From Candidatus Phytoplasma australasiaticum subsp. taiwanense (GTDB lineage: Bacteria > Bacillota_I > Bacilli_A > Acholeplasmatales > Acholeplasmataceae): DNA of 64,000 nt. Of the stretch, positions 27,496-36,712 are shown one piece after another; the first letter of the stretch is position 1, and each line of letters starts with the position of its first letter. Both the position numbers and the translations under genes were made by a program. The notes beneath the pieces were generated by a model. It was given only the letters and a program-made list of their open reading frames with translations, ran no database searches and was not told where the DNA came from. The DNA lies in assembly GCA_001307505.2 (NCBI GenBank), contig CP040925.1, forward strand, positions 558,001 to 622,000. The letters are read 5' to 3'.

Positions 27496-29181
27496 TTAAT
27501 TCTCAACTAAAATCAAATAATAATGCATATTATCATTGTTTTTGATTTTATTAATTTCTAAATCATTATAATTATTAAATAAAAATTTTTCCAAACCTAT
27601 CAAAGAATCATGTTTCTCCAATTGTTGATCATAAAAAATAGTAATTAATTGAGTTGTTTTTGTAATCATTTTTTGTAATAATTCAATAATTAAAATTTCT
27701 AAATTATTATTTTTTTTAAAAAAAGTAGAATCTAAAAAAGCTTCAAAATCTGAAGAGAAATTTTCCAATAAATTAACATTTGGATTAAATAAAATTTTGC
27801 CTACTAGATTATTTTTAATGTTATCATTCATATGGGAGATATTTTCAGAATAAGATAACGTTTCATCAAAAGCAACAAGAGCATTATAACCTTGAGCTAT
27901 ATTACTAGTATTCATAATACTAATATTGAAGTTATTAAAATTTTTGATCAAATCACTATTAGCTAATATTTCTGGATTATTCGGGAATAAAATAACATCA
28001 CTAATTTCTAATTTATTTAAAATTTTATTAAAATTGGTCCAAAAAAAGTCCCAAATAATTTCTCGTTGTTCAATGATAATAAGATAATCCACTTTAAAAT
28101 CTTTTCGAAATATTTCGTTAATAGTTGCATTTGGAGTAATTGCTATTAGAACATAATTTTTTTTTAAAATTGAATTATCATAAGAAAAATTTTGTTCTTG
28201 AAGAAAAATTTTATTTTGTTCCTTAATATTATCAATTTTAGATTTAATCAAAAAACCATATTTTAATAAATTAGTCAAAACTAAACCAGGTTTATTAGTA
28301 TGAATATGTATTTTCAATAATTTTTCATTTAATATAACTATTAAAGAATTACCGAATTTAATAAATTGTTTACGTAACTTAGATAAACTTAATTCATTAG
28401 ACTGATATAACTGAACTACAAACTCGGTACAATAACAATAAGGAATTTTAGAACTACTTATATCAGATATTTCTGTCGCCTTATAATGATCAAAATCTTC
28501 TAAAATTTCTTTAGAAAGCAAAAAATCTTTATCAAATTCTTTTAAAGAAAGTTTCGAGCCTTGACAACACAACAACATACCTTCAAAAAAATATATTAAT
28601 CCAGCTGCTCCGCTATCTACAACATTGGATTCTTTTAAAATAGGTAATAGCTCAGGAGTTTTTTCTAAAGATTTTTTAGCATATTTAATGATTTGCTTTA
28701 ATAATTCTTCAATATTATTAAAAAATTTCTGATCATTAATAGCTTCCAGAGAATCTCGTAAAACAGTTAAAATAGTACCTTCTACAGGAGAAAATATAGA
28801 ATCATAAGCTTGTTGATAACCGCTAATTAAAGATTGAATAAATTCTTCTATATTAACAAAACTTTTCTTTAATTGAATTAATTTATTAGATAATCCACTA
28901 AAAAATTGAGATAAAATAACGCCTGAATTGCCTTTAGAACTCATAATTAAAGCATTAGCCAAAACACGAGAAACTTCGGTAATAGAATTTTCATTCAAAT
29001 AATAAATATGACGAATACCTTCAGCCATAGTCATATACATATTAGTGCCTGTATCACCGTCAGGAACAGGAAAAACATTCAAATTATTTATTTTTTGACA
29101 ATTTTTTTTTAAATTAATAGTGCCATTAATAACCATTTCTTTAAAAAGAAGACCATCTATAGTTTGTTCTGATATTGACAT
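27496..29181 (-). CDS. fakA: Fatty acid kinase ATP-binding subunit FakA (DhaL/DAK2 family)
   Basis: A 561-residue two-domain protein. The N-terminal DhaL domain shows NVFPVPDGDTGTNMYMT, SSKGNSGVILSQFFSGL and ESNVVDSGAAGLIYFFEG, the ATP/Mg2+-binding motifs. The C-terminal half matches the DAK1-like extension of FakA. FakA works with a fatty-acid-binding FakB subunit (not in this window) to phosphorylate exogenous fatty acids, producing acyl phosphate, the substrate of PlsY at 20.7 kb. The Asp23/YloU gene that usually precedes it is not present. Start ATG with AAAGGA about ten bases upstream. Confidence 0.9.
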   Translation of the reverse strand: MSISEQTIDGLLFKEMVINGTINLKKNCQKINNLNVFPVPDGDTGTNMYMTMAEGIRHIYYLNENSITEVSRVLANALIMSSKGNSGVILSQFFSGLSNKLIQLKKSFVNIEEFIQSLISGYQQAYDSIFSPVEGTILTVLRDSLEAINDQKFFNNIEELLKQIIKYAKKSLEKTPELLPILKESNVVDSGAAGLIYFFEGMLLCCQGSKLSLKEFDKDFLLSKEILEDFDHYKATEISDISSSKIPYCYCTEFVVQLYQSNELSLSKLRKQFIKFGNSLIVILNEKLLKIHIHTNKPGLVLTNLLKYGFLIKSKIDNIKEQNKIFLQEQNFSYDNSILKKNYVLIAITPNATINEIFRKDFKVDYLIIIEQREIIWDFFWTNFNKILNKLEISDVILFPNNPEILANSDLIKNFNNFNISIMNTSNIAQGYNALVAFDETLSYSENISHMNDNIKNNLVGKILFNPNVNLLENFSSDFEAFLDSTFFKKNNNLEILIIELLQKMITKTTQLITIFYDQQLEKHDSLIGLEKFLFNNYNDLEINKIKNNDNMHYYLILVEN

Positions 29182-29918
29182 TATTCTAAAATCCTTTTTT
29201 TTCTAAACATGATGAAAAAATAAAAAATCAGATTTTTTTAATTTACAAAAAACAATTATTTTTTTATAAAAGAATTTAAAGATAAATTCAATAAATTTTA
29301 TTATTTTTTTAAAACTTATAATGTAAATTAAAAAAATAATTATTTGTATTATTGGATTTAAACTTCAAAACACATTCGAATTACAAATTAAATTTTTGAT
29401 TATATTTTTTCAAAAATAAAAAAAATAACTATGAATTTTTATAATTAAACCGCTTTTTTTCATCAATAATATAATAACTTTGATCCCAAAATCATAAATT
29501 TTAATAATAAAGTTAAAAATTTAAAATTTTTATTTTCCCAAAAATATAAATAATATTTCGCATTCAAAATTATAAATATTAACAGTAATATATTACAATA
29601 AATATATTTTTTTGTCTAAAAATTATAAGATATCCACTTTATTATATATTAGAAAAAATATTGATTAATATATATTTATATGTAAAAAACTTTAAAAATA
29701 ATATTAAAATTATTAATAATGGTTTTAGAATAACTATCAGAATAACTATTTTATTTAGATGATAAATTAGAAACATGAATATAACTTTTATTACTAATGA
29801 ATTGTTTAAAATTAAAATTTTTTAGTTATTCCGATGTTTTATTATCAAAATCATTTAAAAAATTAATCTAAAAAAAGTTAAACAAATTATTAAACAAATT
29901 TAAAAGCGAGTAAGTTTA
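29182..29918. other. Spacer between divergent fakA and xerC
   Basis: About 740 bases of A/T-rich DNA containing the divergent control regions. I see a short direct repeat AGAATAACTAT twice near 29725-29750, but no convincing gene or strong -35/-10 pair. The xerC ribosome site AAAGCGAG lies at the right edge. Confidence 0.4.
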
Positions 29919-30830
29919 ATGAATTTAAAGTTAATCAAAGATTTTCAAACATTTTTAAAAATTGAACGTAATTACTCTAAATCAACAATAATTAATTATA
30001 CTTCTGACTTAAAAGAGTTTGTATTATTTTGTAATCAAAAAAAAATAGATTTCAATATTCATGAATTAAAAAATCCTATTTTATCTCGTCTATTTTTAGT
30101 ACATTTAACTTCAAAAAAAAATAAAAATATAACTATTAAAAGAAAAATTTCTACTTTAAGAACTTTTTATAATTTTTTAAAAGATCAACACAATATCAAA
30201 ACTAATATATTCAAATCATTGCCAAATATTAAAATAAACCATAAAATACCTAAAATTATTGAACCCAATAATATACAAAAATTATTAGATTCTATAAAAA
30301 TAGACAATAATATAATAAATTACCGAAATTATTTAATAATAGATTTACTTTACAGCTGCGGTTTAAGAGCTCAAGAACTAGCTGACTTAACTATCAATAA
30401 CATAAACCTTTCTGCTAACCAAATTTTAATTAATGGTAAGGGTTCTAAAGATAGATATATTCCTTTACATCAAAAACTTTCAAATATGTTAAAAAATTAC
30501 ATAATTAATATAAGACCTAAATTAACCCATAATAAAGAAATATTATTTTTAATTACAAATCAACATGGACATAAAATAACTACTAGAGGTATAAGTTTTA
30601 TTATTAATAAAATATGTCTAAATAATAAATATAAAATTAAAATATCTCCGCATATGTTTCGTCATGCTTTCGCTACAATTTTATTAAATAATGGAGCAGA
30701 TTTAAGAATAGTACAAGAACTATTAGGACATAACCATTTAAAAACAACTCAAATTTACACTTATATTTCTGATACCGATTTACAAAAAAAATTTATCCAT
30801 TATCATAATAGAAATAAATTAAAAAAATAA
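29919..30830 (+). CDS. xerC: Tyrosine recombinase XerC/XerD
   Basis: A 303-residue site-specific recombinase. The N-terminal SAM-like core-binding domain (FLKIERNYSKSTIINYTSDL) is followed by the catalytic domain with every active residue: Arg in SCGLRAQELADL, Lys in GKGSKDRYIPLH, His/Arg in HMFRHAFA, His in LLGHNHLKTTQIYTYI, and the tyrosine nucleophile there. It resolves chromosome dimers at dif. Only one Xer protein is visible here, so it may act alone (XerH/XerS-like) or with a second elsewhere. The ATG has AAAGCGAG about nine bases upstream. dut follows 40 bases later. Confidence 0.93.
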   Translation: MNLKLIKDFQTFLKIERNYSKSTIINYTSDLKEFVLFCNQKKIDFNIHELKNPILSRLFLVHLTSKKNKNITIKRKISTLRTFYNFLKDQHNIKTNIFKSLPNIKINHKIPKIIEPNNIQKLLDSIKIDNNIINYRNYLIIDLLYSCGLRAQELADLTINNINLSANQILINGKGSKDRYIPLHQKLSNMLKNYIINIRPKLTHNKEILFLITNQHGHKITTRGISFIINKICLNNKYKIKISPHMFRHAFATILLNNGADLRIVQELLGHNHLKTTQIYTYISDTDLQKKFIHYHNRNKLKK

Positions 30831-30870
30831 AAAATTCATTAATTCCAAAAAGAAAGAGAAAAAATGTAAC

Positions 30871-31320
30871 ATGTCAAATAAAAGTTTTTTTGAAGTCGTA
30901 AGTTATTATAAAAAAAATAATATTCAATTACCTAAAAGACAAACTCAATATAGTGCAGGATATGATCTAGCAGCTGCTATAGAAATAAATATTCCGCCAC
31001 AACAAATAGCAATAATACCCACAGGCTTAAAATTATTTTTACCTTCAAACCAAGTTTTACTCATTTATGCCAGATCTTCTTTATTTATTAAAAAAAAATT
31101 AATGTTGACTAATAATGTAGGAGTAATAGATAGTGACTATTATAATAACATCGAAAATGAAGGACATATTTTAATCCCATTATACAATTTTTCTAATCAA
31201 ATAATTACTATTCATAAAAACGAAAGAATTGCTCAAGGAATATTACAAAATTTTTTACTTACTAAAAATGATAATAATGAAAACCAAATTCGAAAAAATG
31301 GCTTCGGTAGTACCCAATAA
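30871..31320 (+). CDS. dut: dUTP diphosphatase
   Basis: A 149-residue trimeric dUTPase that hydrolyses dUTP to dUMP. The motifs appear in order: YSAGYDLAAA (I), YARSSLF (II), GVIDSDYYNN (III, catalytic Asp), ERIAQGIL (IV) and GFGSTQ (V). The final residue of motif V is Q where G is usual, and the protein ends there. It follows xerC closely and is probably co-transcribed with it. AAAGAG precedes the ATG. Confidence 0.93.
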   Translation: MSNKSFFEVVSYYKKNNIQLPKRQTQYSAGYDLAAAIEINIPPQQIAIIPTGLKLFLPSNQVLLIYARSSLFIKKKLMLTNNVGVIDSDYYNNIENEGHILIPLYNFSNQIITIHKNERIAQGILQNFLLTKNDNNENQIRKNGFGSTQ

Positions 31321-31336
31321 TTTTTACTAAATATAA

Positions 31337-31365
31337 TTGTCAAAATATATAAAATATGTTAAAAT
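31337..31365 (+). promoter_or_regulatory. Promoter of the rpsB operon
   Basis: TTGTCA (31337-31342), a 17-base spacer, and TAAAAT (31360-31365) make a near-consensus sigma-70 promoter. It predicts a leader of about 130 bases before rpsB. Confidence 0.75.
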
Positions 31366-31389
31366 GTTAAGGTTAATAAAAAAATACGA

Positions 31390-31471
31390 TTGGAAATTAG
31401 GGTAAAAATCAAAAAAATATAATAATACCCTTTTTAATTATGAAATTTTAATAAAAATAAAAAAATTCCAA
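31390..31471 (+). promoter_or_regulatory. Nested-hairpin leader ahead of rpsB
   Basis: Within the rpsB leader, TTGGAA (31390-31395) can pair with TTCCAA (31466-31471), enclosing a second stem AGGGTA (31399-31404) with TACCCT (31426-31431) followed by five T. These are the only G/C-containing blocks in an otherwise A/T leader. This suggests a cis-acting element such as S2 autoregulation or attenuation. Not matched to a known riboswitch. Confidence 0.45.
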
Positions 31472-31505
31472 GATAAAAAAAGGAGTAACTTAAAATAAAA
31501 TAAAT

Positions 31506-32264
31506 ATGGGCAATGTAACAAATATTAAACAATTATTAGAAGCTGGTATACATTTTGGACATTCAGCAAAAAAAACACATTATAAAGCTAAAAAATATCT
31601 TTTTTGTTTAAAAAATGATGGCATTCCTACAGTAAGAAATAAAATTCATATTATAAATTTAAAAAAAACTGTAGAACATATTGAAATTGCTTATAAAAAA
31701 ATTGTAGAAATAGTTGCTTCAGGTGGAAAAATTCTTTTTCTGGGTACTAAAAAACAAATACAAGATATCATAAAAACAGAAGCTCAAAGATCGCAACAAT
31801 ATTATGTCAATCAACGTTGGTTAGGTGGTATTTTTACAAATTTTAGCACTATCACCCAAAGAATTAGTTATTTATTAAATCTTTATAAAGAAGAAGAAGA
31901 AGGATTATGGGATTATTTAACTAAAAAAGAAATAGCTAAATTAACTAAAAAAAGAAATAAATTAGAAAAAATCTTGGGTGGTATTAAAAGTATGAATAAA
32001 CTACCTCAGGCTATTATTATAATAGATACACAAAAAGATGCTATAGCTATTGCAGAAGCGAGAAAATTAAATATTACTATTTTTGGAATTATAGATAGTA
32101 ATTGTGATCCAGATTTAGTAGATTATGTGATTCCCGCTAATAATGATGCTATTAAAGGAGTTAAATTAATAACTTCTATTTTAGCAAACGCTGCTTTAGA
32201 AGGCATAAAATTAACCAACAAGACAAATGAATCGGATAAAATCATTCCTAATCCAACAAAATAA
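31506..32264 (+). CDS. rpsB: 30S ribosomal protein S2
   Basis: A 252-residue S2. Seen: IKQLLEAGIHFGHSAKKTH at the N-terminus, GGKILFLGTKKQIQDII, YYVNQRWLGGIFTNF, LPQAIIIIDTQKDAIAIAEA and VDYVIPANNDAIKGVKLI. The start is fixed by homology and by an upstream in-frame stop at 31491. The nearest Shine-Dalgarno (AGGAG, 31481-31485) is an unusual 20 bases away. It heads the conserved order rpsB-tsf-pyrH-frr-cdsA. Confidence 0.97.
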   Translation: MGNVTNIKQLLEAGIHFGHSAKKTHYKAKKYLFCLKNDGIPTVRNKIHIINLKKTVEHIEIAYKKIVEIVASGGKILFLGTKKQIQDIIKTEAQRSQQYYVNQRWLGGIFTNFSTITQRISYLLNLYKEEEEGLWDYLTKKEIAKLTKKRNKLEKILGGIKSMNKLPQAIIIIDTQKDAIAIAEARKLNITIFGIIDSNCDPDLVDYVIPANNDAIKGVKLITSILANAALEGIKLTNKTNESDKIIPNPTK

Positions 32265-32412
32265 TTTTATAATCTAATTAAAATAATATTTTTTAAAAAA
32301 ACAAAATTTAAGTTTAATATATTAAAAAAAATAATAAAAATAATTTTTTTAAAATTTTTAAAAATTATTATATATAAAAAATAAATAAAATAAAAGAGTT
32401 TGTTAAATAAAT

Positions 32413-33105
32413 ATGAAACCCGAAATGATAGAAAAAATTAAAAAATTAAGAGAAATTACTAATTTTAGTATATGCGACTGCGCAAAGGCTTTGACAAAAA
32501 CTCAAGGCAATATAGAAGAAGCTATTGAATTATTAAATAAAGAAAAATATATAGAATATCCAGAAATATTTGATGAACCATTGACAGAAGGCGCAACCCA
32601 TGTAGCTTGCAACAAAAACAAAGCTGTAATCTTTGAACTCAATATAAAAACAGATTTTGCAGCGCAAAATATACAATTTATAGAATTAATTACAACAATA
32701 GAAAAAATTTTATTACAAGTTCCCGATAGTATTCGAAAATTAAATGATTTTTTAAATTATAATTTTCAAGGAAAAACAGTAAAACAAATAATAAGTCAAA
32801 AAATGACTATTTTTCAAGAACAAATCAGATTGAAACGTATACAAATTGTTTACAAAAAAACTGAAGAAAGTTTTGGTTACTATAAACATCAAAACGGTAA
32901 AATTTCAACTTTAATACATTTAACGAAACCTTGTAAAAATGTCGAAAAACATTTGCCTATTCATATTACAGAATCAAATCCAAAATCAAAAGAAATTTTA
33001 TTACAACAAGAAATGTACAATAACTCTAAAATCAAAGTTCAAGAATATTTACAAAAAAATAATACAAATATTATTGTTTTTTACCGTTTCGCTTTAAATA
33101 ATTAA
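32413..33105 (+). CDS. tsf: Elongation factor Ts (short, divergent)
   Basis: A 230-residue EF-Ts, the nucleotide-exchange factor for EF-Tu. The N-terminal UBA-like module IEKIKKLREITNFSICDCAKALT is clear, and KTDFAAQN is the counterpart of the diagnostic TDFVARN core loop. It is some 50-60 residues shorter than the usual 280-290, and the second core subdomain is strongly diverged. The standard C-terminal module is not recognisable. Position after rpsB confirms identity. AAAAGAG lies about 16 bases before the ATG. Confidence 0.92.
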   Translation: MKPEMIEKIKKLREITNFSICDCAKALTKTQGNIEEAIELLNKEKYIEYPEIFDEPLTEGATHVACNKNKAVIFELNIKTDFAAQNIQFIELITTIEKILLQVPDSIRKLNDFLNYNFQGKTVKQIISQKMTIFQEQIRLKRIQIVYKKTEESFGYYKHQNGKISTLIHLTKPCKNVEKHLPIHITESNPKSKEILLQQEMYNNSKIKVQEYLQKNNTNIIVFYRFALNN

Positions 33106-33261
33106 AAAAAATCTATTTTAATGAAATAATTATTAATAAAATACTTAAAATATTTTATTTTATTAATTAAAAGATCATAAAATTAAAATTTTAAACAAAA
33201 TATATTTAACAATTTATCAATTTATAAAAATATATAATTTTTATTAAAATGGAGAGCTATA

Positions 33262-33975
33262 ATGTTAAGCAAAATTCTTTTAAAATTAAGTGGAGAAGCG
33301 TTAAAAGGAGAAAAAGTAACTATTGATCCACAAAAAGTAAAAGAAATTGCTAAAGAAATTAAAGAAATTAAAGAATTAGGTGTACAAATTGTTATCATTA
33401 TTGGTGCAGGTAATATTTGGCGAGGAATCACTGGACAAACTCTAGGAATGAAAAGAGATCAATCAGATTATATGGGGATGTTGGGCACTATTGTGAACGC
33501 TTTAGCTTTACAAGATGCTTTAGAAAATTTAAATATTGAAACTCGCGTAATGACATCATTTCAAGTACTTGCAGTAGCTGAACCTTATATCAAAAAAAGA
33601 GCCGATCATCATTTAGATAAAAAACGTGTTATCATTTTAAGCGGGGGTATTGGGGTACCTTTTTTTTCTACAGATACTGCAGCCGCTTTAAGAGCCGCTG
33701 AATTAGGTATTAATATAATATTAATGGCTAAAAATAATGTTAAAGGAGTTTATACATCCGATCCTAAACATAATCAAAAAGCAATTTTTTTAGAAAAAAT
33801 AGAACATAAAGAGATTATATCTCAAAGGCTAAATGTTATGGATATAACAGCTGTTTCTTTATGTTGGGAAAATAGAATAGATATTATAGTTTTTGATATG
33901 AATGAAAAGGGTAATATTAAAAAAGTAATTTTAGAAGAAAAAATAGGAACTTTAATCACTTCTAAGGAGAATTAA
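33262..33975 (+). CDS. pyrH: Uridylate kinase
   Basis: A 237-residue bacterial UMP kinase of the amino-acid-kinase fold that phosphorylates UMP to UDP. Seen: KLSGEALKG at the N-terminus, IIGAGNIWRGITG, DYMGMLGTIVNALALQDAL and SGGIGVPFFSTDTAAALRAAE. GGAGAG lies six bases before the ATG. It is followed by frr after one base. Confidence 0.97.
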   Translation: MLSKILLKLSGEALKGEKVTIDPQKVKEIAKEIKEIKELGVQIVIIIGAGNIWRGITGQTLGMKRDQSDYMGMLGTIVNALALQDALENLNIETRVMTSFQVLAVAEPYIKKRADHHLDKKRVIILSGGIGVPFFSTDTAAALRAAELGINIILMAKNNVKGVYTSDPKHNQKAIFLEKIEHKEIISQRLNVMDITAVSLCWENRIDIIVFDMNEKGNIKKVILEEKIGTLITSKEN

Positions 33976-33976
33976 A

Positions 33977-34540
33977 ATGCAAGATTATAATCAACAAATA
34001 GAAATTTTACTAAAAGAAATAAACGAGAAAATGAACTCTCAAATTAAAGTTATGAATGAAAAATTCAAATATATAAGAACCGGAACCGCTAATCCACAAA
34101 TATTAGATAAAGTCTATATAGAATATTATAACCAAACACAACCTTTAAGACATTTTAGTTCTATTTATGTAGCCGAAGGTAATCAATTACATATTAAACC
34201 TTTTGATCCCAATTTAATCACAAATATTAAAACAGCTATTTTAAAATTAAACATAGGAATAAATCCTAAAGTTGAAAATAATATTATAAAATTGATTTTC
34301 CCAAAACCTTCCGAAGAACAACGTATTCAGTTAACATCTAAAATTAAACGAAACGCAGAAGAAGCTAAAATTGGTATCCGAAATATCAGAAGACAAACTA
34401 ACGAAAAAATTAAAAAAATAAAACTTAATCAAGACTGGGAAACAAAAATAATCAAACAAATACAAACAATTCACGATAAATTTATTAAATTAATAGATGA
34501 ATTAACCAATCAAAAAAATAAAGAATTATTAAAATATTAA
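33977..34540 (+). CDS. frr: Ribosome recycling factor
   Basis: A 187-residue RRF that splits post-termination ribosomes together with EF-G. The family core is visible: EKFKYIRTGTANPQILDKVYIEYY, IYVAEGNQLHIKPFD, IKLIFPKPSEEQRIQLTSKIKRNAEEAK and IRNIRRQTNEKIKK. AAGGAG is seven bases upstream of the ATG, inside the end of pyrH. Confidence 0.96.
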   Translation: MQDYNQQIEILLKEINEKMNSQIKVMNEKFKYIRTGTANPQILDKVYIEYYNQTQPLRHFSSIYVAEGNQLHIKPFDPNLITNIKTAILKLNIGINPKVENNIIKLIFPKPSEEQRIQLTSKIKRNAEEAKIGIRNIRRQTNEKIKKIKLNQDWETKIIKQIQTIHDKFIKLIDELTNQKNKELLKY

Positions 34541-34561
34541 TAAATATTTTATAAAATAAAT

Positions 34562-35725
34562 ATGAGTATGAATATAAAAAAAATACAAAAAAAAATATAT
34601 GTAGGAATAACAATACTAATAATAACTATTGTATGGTTAAGTATTTTAATATATATAGATAAAAATCAAAAAACAGATTTATTAATTTATAATGGTATTT
34701 TATTCCTTATAACGTTTATTTATTTATCCTTTCGTGAAGTCATTAAAAAAATCAAAATCTCAAACCAAATAATAAAATTTAGCAATACCAAAAATATACT
34801 TAATTTATTATTTTTTTTTATCTTGAATATTGTTTATGGTTTTTATTTAATAAAAATAATTTTAAAACATCTGTACCATCAACAAATTATTAAAATACAA
34901 AATCGTCCTATCTTGCATAATTATATTAAAAAAATTTTTTTCTTAAATAATCTAAATTTAAACAACATTCCCAATAATTCAATAATATTATTTATATTTT
35001 TAATGATCATTTGTTTTTTATATATTTATTTTATATATAAAAAAAAATTTAAAACAATTCAATTAAGTTATACATTAAATTATTTAATAATAATAAAAGG
35101 ATTATATTATCTTATATCTAATATAAACAATTTTATAATGTTCAATATATCTTTATACATAAGTTTTTGTTATATATTTTTTTTTATACATAAAAATAAT
35201 TATCTTTTATATAATGAATTATTTAAAAATATAGCTATTTTTATATACATTTTATTAGGAAGCATTTCTATATTTAGTTTAATGCTAATTAACCCAAAAA
35301 TAATCTTATATTTATTTATTATTACTATTTCAAGCGATAGTTTTGCATTTTTAGGAGGAGTTTTTTGGGGTAAAACGCCATTGTGTTATCATATCAGTCC
35401 CAATAAAACTAAAGAAGGATTTTTGTGCGGAATATTATTCACTCTTATAATTATTAATACCTTTTTTAATGTTATGAATAAAATATCGTATTTTATAGTT
35501 TTCTCAATATTAACCATTATAAGTAGTATAATTTCCCAAATAGGGGACCTTATAGTTTCTAAATTTAAAAGAAATTTAAACATTAAAGATTTTAGCAACT
35601 TCATTCCAGAGCATGGAGGTTTATTAGATCGTTTTGATTCTATTCTATTTTTATCTATCTTTATAATATTAATAATAATAAGTCCTTGGTCACAATCAAT
35701 CAACCAATTGTTCTATATGATTTAA
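34562..35725 (+). CDS. cdsA: Phosphatidate cytidylyltransferase (CDP-diglyceride synthase)
   Basis: A 387-residue multipass membrane enzyme that makes CDP-diacylglycerol from phosphatidate and CTP. The catalytic C-terminal part is conserved: SSDSFAFLGGVFWGK, HISPNKTKEGFLCG, IGDLIVSKFKRNLNIKDFSNFIPEHGGLLDRFDSILF, the family signature. The N-terminal half is a highly diverged series of hydrophobic segments, making the protein longer than the usual 260-300 residues. There is no clear Shine-Dalgarno before either ATG (34562 or 34568), so translation may be coupled to frr, which ends 21 bases upstream. Confidence 0.93.
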   Translation: MSMNIKKIQKKIYVGITILIITIVWLSILIYIDKNQKTDLLIYNGILFLITFIYLSFREVIKKIKISNQIIKFSNTKNILNLLFFFILNIVYGFYLIKIILKHLYHQQIIKIQNRPILHNYIKKIFFLNNLNLNNIPNNSIILFIFLMIICFLYIYFIYKKKFKTIQLSYTLNYLIIIKGLYYLISNINNFIMFNISLYISFCYIFFFIHKNNYLLYNELFKNIAIFIYILLGSISIFSLMLINPKIILYLFIITISSDSFAFLGGVFWGKTPLCYHISPNKTKEGFLCGILFTLIIINTFFNVMNKISYFIVFSILTIISSIISQIGDLIVSKFKRNLNIKDFSNFIPEHGGLLDRFDSILFLSIFIILIIISPWSQSINQLFYMI

Positions 35726-36435
35726 CAATAAAACACAGATATAAATCGAATAATTAAAAAAAATTTTTTAATATAAATTAAAAAATATTTAAATAAATAT
35801 TCTATTTAAATATTTTCAAATATTATTAACTATTATTATGAAATATTTTTTGATTTTTTGTTATTATTCAAAAATATATCGATTAATCTCATAATTATTA
35901 AATTTTTTTTATTTTTGACACATTTATTAAATAATATATTAATATTATTTATTCAAAAAAATTAAAAAAATTATTATTAATTTCTTTATCCGAAACAGTT
36001 ATTTAGCATATGCATATAAATGTTATTAAATTATTTTAATAATAAATGATTCATATCGAATTATAAATAAATATTAATTATTATTAATAAATAAAATTAT
36101 TATTTTAATAAAAATTACAAAAAACAGCCTAAAATAATAATTTTTATTCTTAAAAAATAAAAAATTTTAATTATTTTATATGCTGTTTTATATAATTATA
36201 TATACATATTGTCTATTAAATTTAGTTTAAAGTTTTTATTATTTAAAACTTATTTATCATATAATAAATTTGATTAAAGTTATAAACTCAAAATTAAATA
36301 TCCAAAATAATATAATATAGTTTTAAAAATTTTTTAATTGATAATTAAATTAAAAATATAATAAAAATAAATAAAACATTTTATATTGAACATTGTTAAT
36401 TTATTAAAGATAAAAAATCCTTAATATAAAAACCA
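35726..36435. other. Gene-free A/T-rich spacer between cdsA and rpmB
   Basis: About 710 bases with no credible frame. The only notable element is the long hairpin at 36119-36190 (separate entry). Confidence 0.45.
36119..36190 (-). terminator. Long hairpin, probable terminator downstream of rpmB
   Basis: AAAACAGC (36121-36128) pairs with GCTGTTTT (36182-36189), and the interior adds AAAATAAT/ATTATTTT and ATTTTTATT/AATAAAAAAT, giving an interrupted stem of about 30 bases. On the minus strand it ends in TTTTTTGTAATTTTT, fitting termination of leftward rpmB transcripts. Confidence 0.55.
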
Positions 36436-36624
36436 TTATACTCTTTGAAAATTCATTTTTTTCAAAGCACGCGCAGAAACAAAAACTTTTTGAATTTGCC
36501 CTTTATCGTTGATAATGCGAACTTTCTGTAAATTAGCCTTCCATTTCCTTTTAGTGGCATTCATAGCATGACTACGTTTATTACCGCATAAAATAGCTTT
36601 ACCTGTTAAATAACATTTTGCCAT
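36436..36624 (-). CDS. rpmB: 50S ribosomal protein L28
   Basis: A 62-residue L28. Seen: [37 protein letters not shown] at the N-terminus, and [12 protein letters not shown] near the end. Two of the cysteines found in zinc-binding versions (Cys4, Cys13) are present but the second pair is not. A strong AAAAAGGAGG lies just upstream of the ATG. Confidence 0.95.
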   Translation of the reverse strand: MAKCYLTGKAILCGNKRSHAMNATKRKWKANLQKVRIINDKGQIQKVFVSARALKKMNFQRV

Positions 36625-36664
36625 TTAATATTTACCTCCTTTTTCTATTTATATTAAATTATAT

Positions 36665-36706
36665 AAAAAATGATGATATCCCGATTTATAAAAACTAATA
36701 AACCGG
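36665..36706 (-). terminator. Possible terminator between the Bax1-I-type gene and rpmB
   Basis: CCGATTTAT (36681-36689) pairs with ATAAACCGG (36698-36706) with one mismatch. On the minus strand six T follow after a nine-base gap. Confidence 0.4.
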
Positions 36707-36712
36707 AATAAT

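Noticed and set aside
33222-33431. Minus-strand frame over the start of pyrH
   Set aside because: Antisense shadow of pyrH; no family resemblance.
35389-35703. Minus-strand frame within cdsA
   Set aside because: Overlaps the conserved CdsA signature on the other strand.
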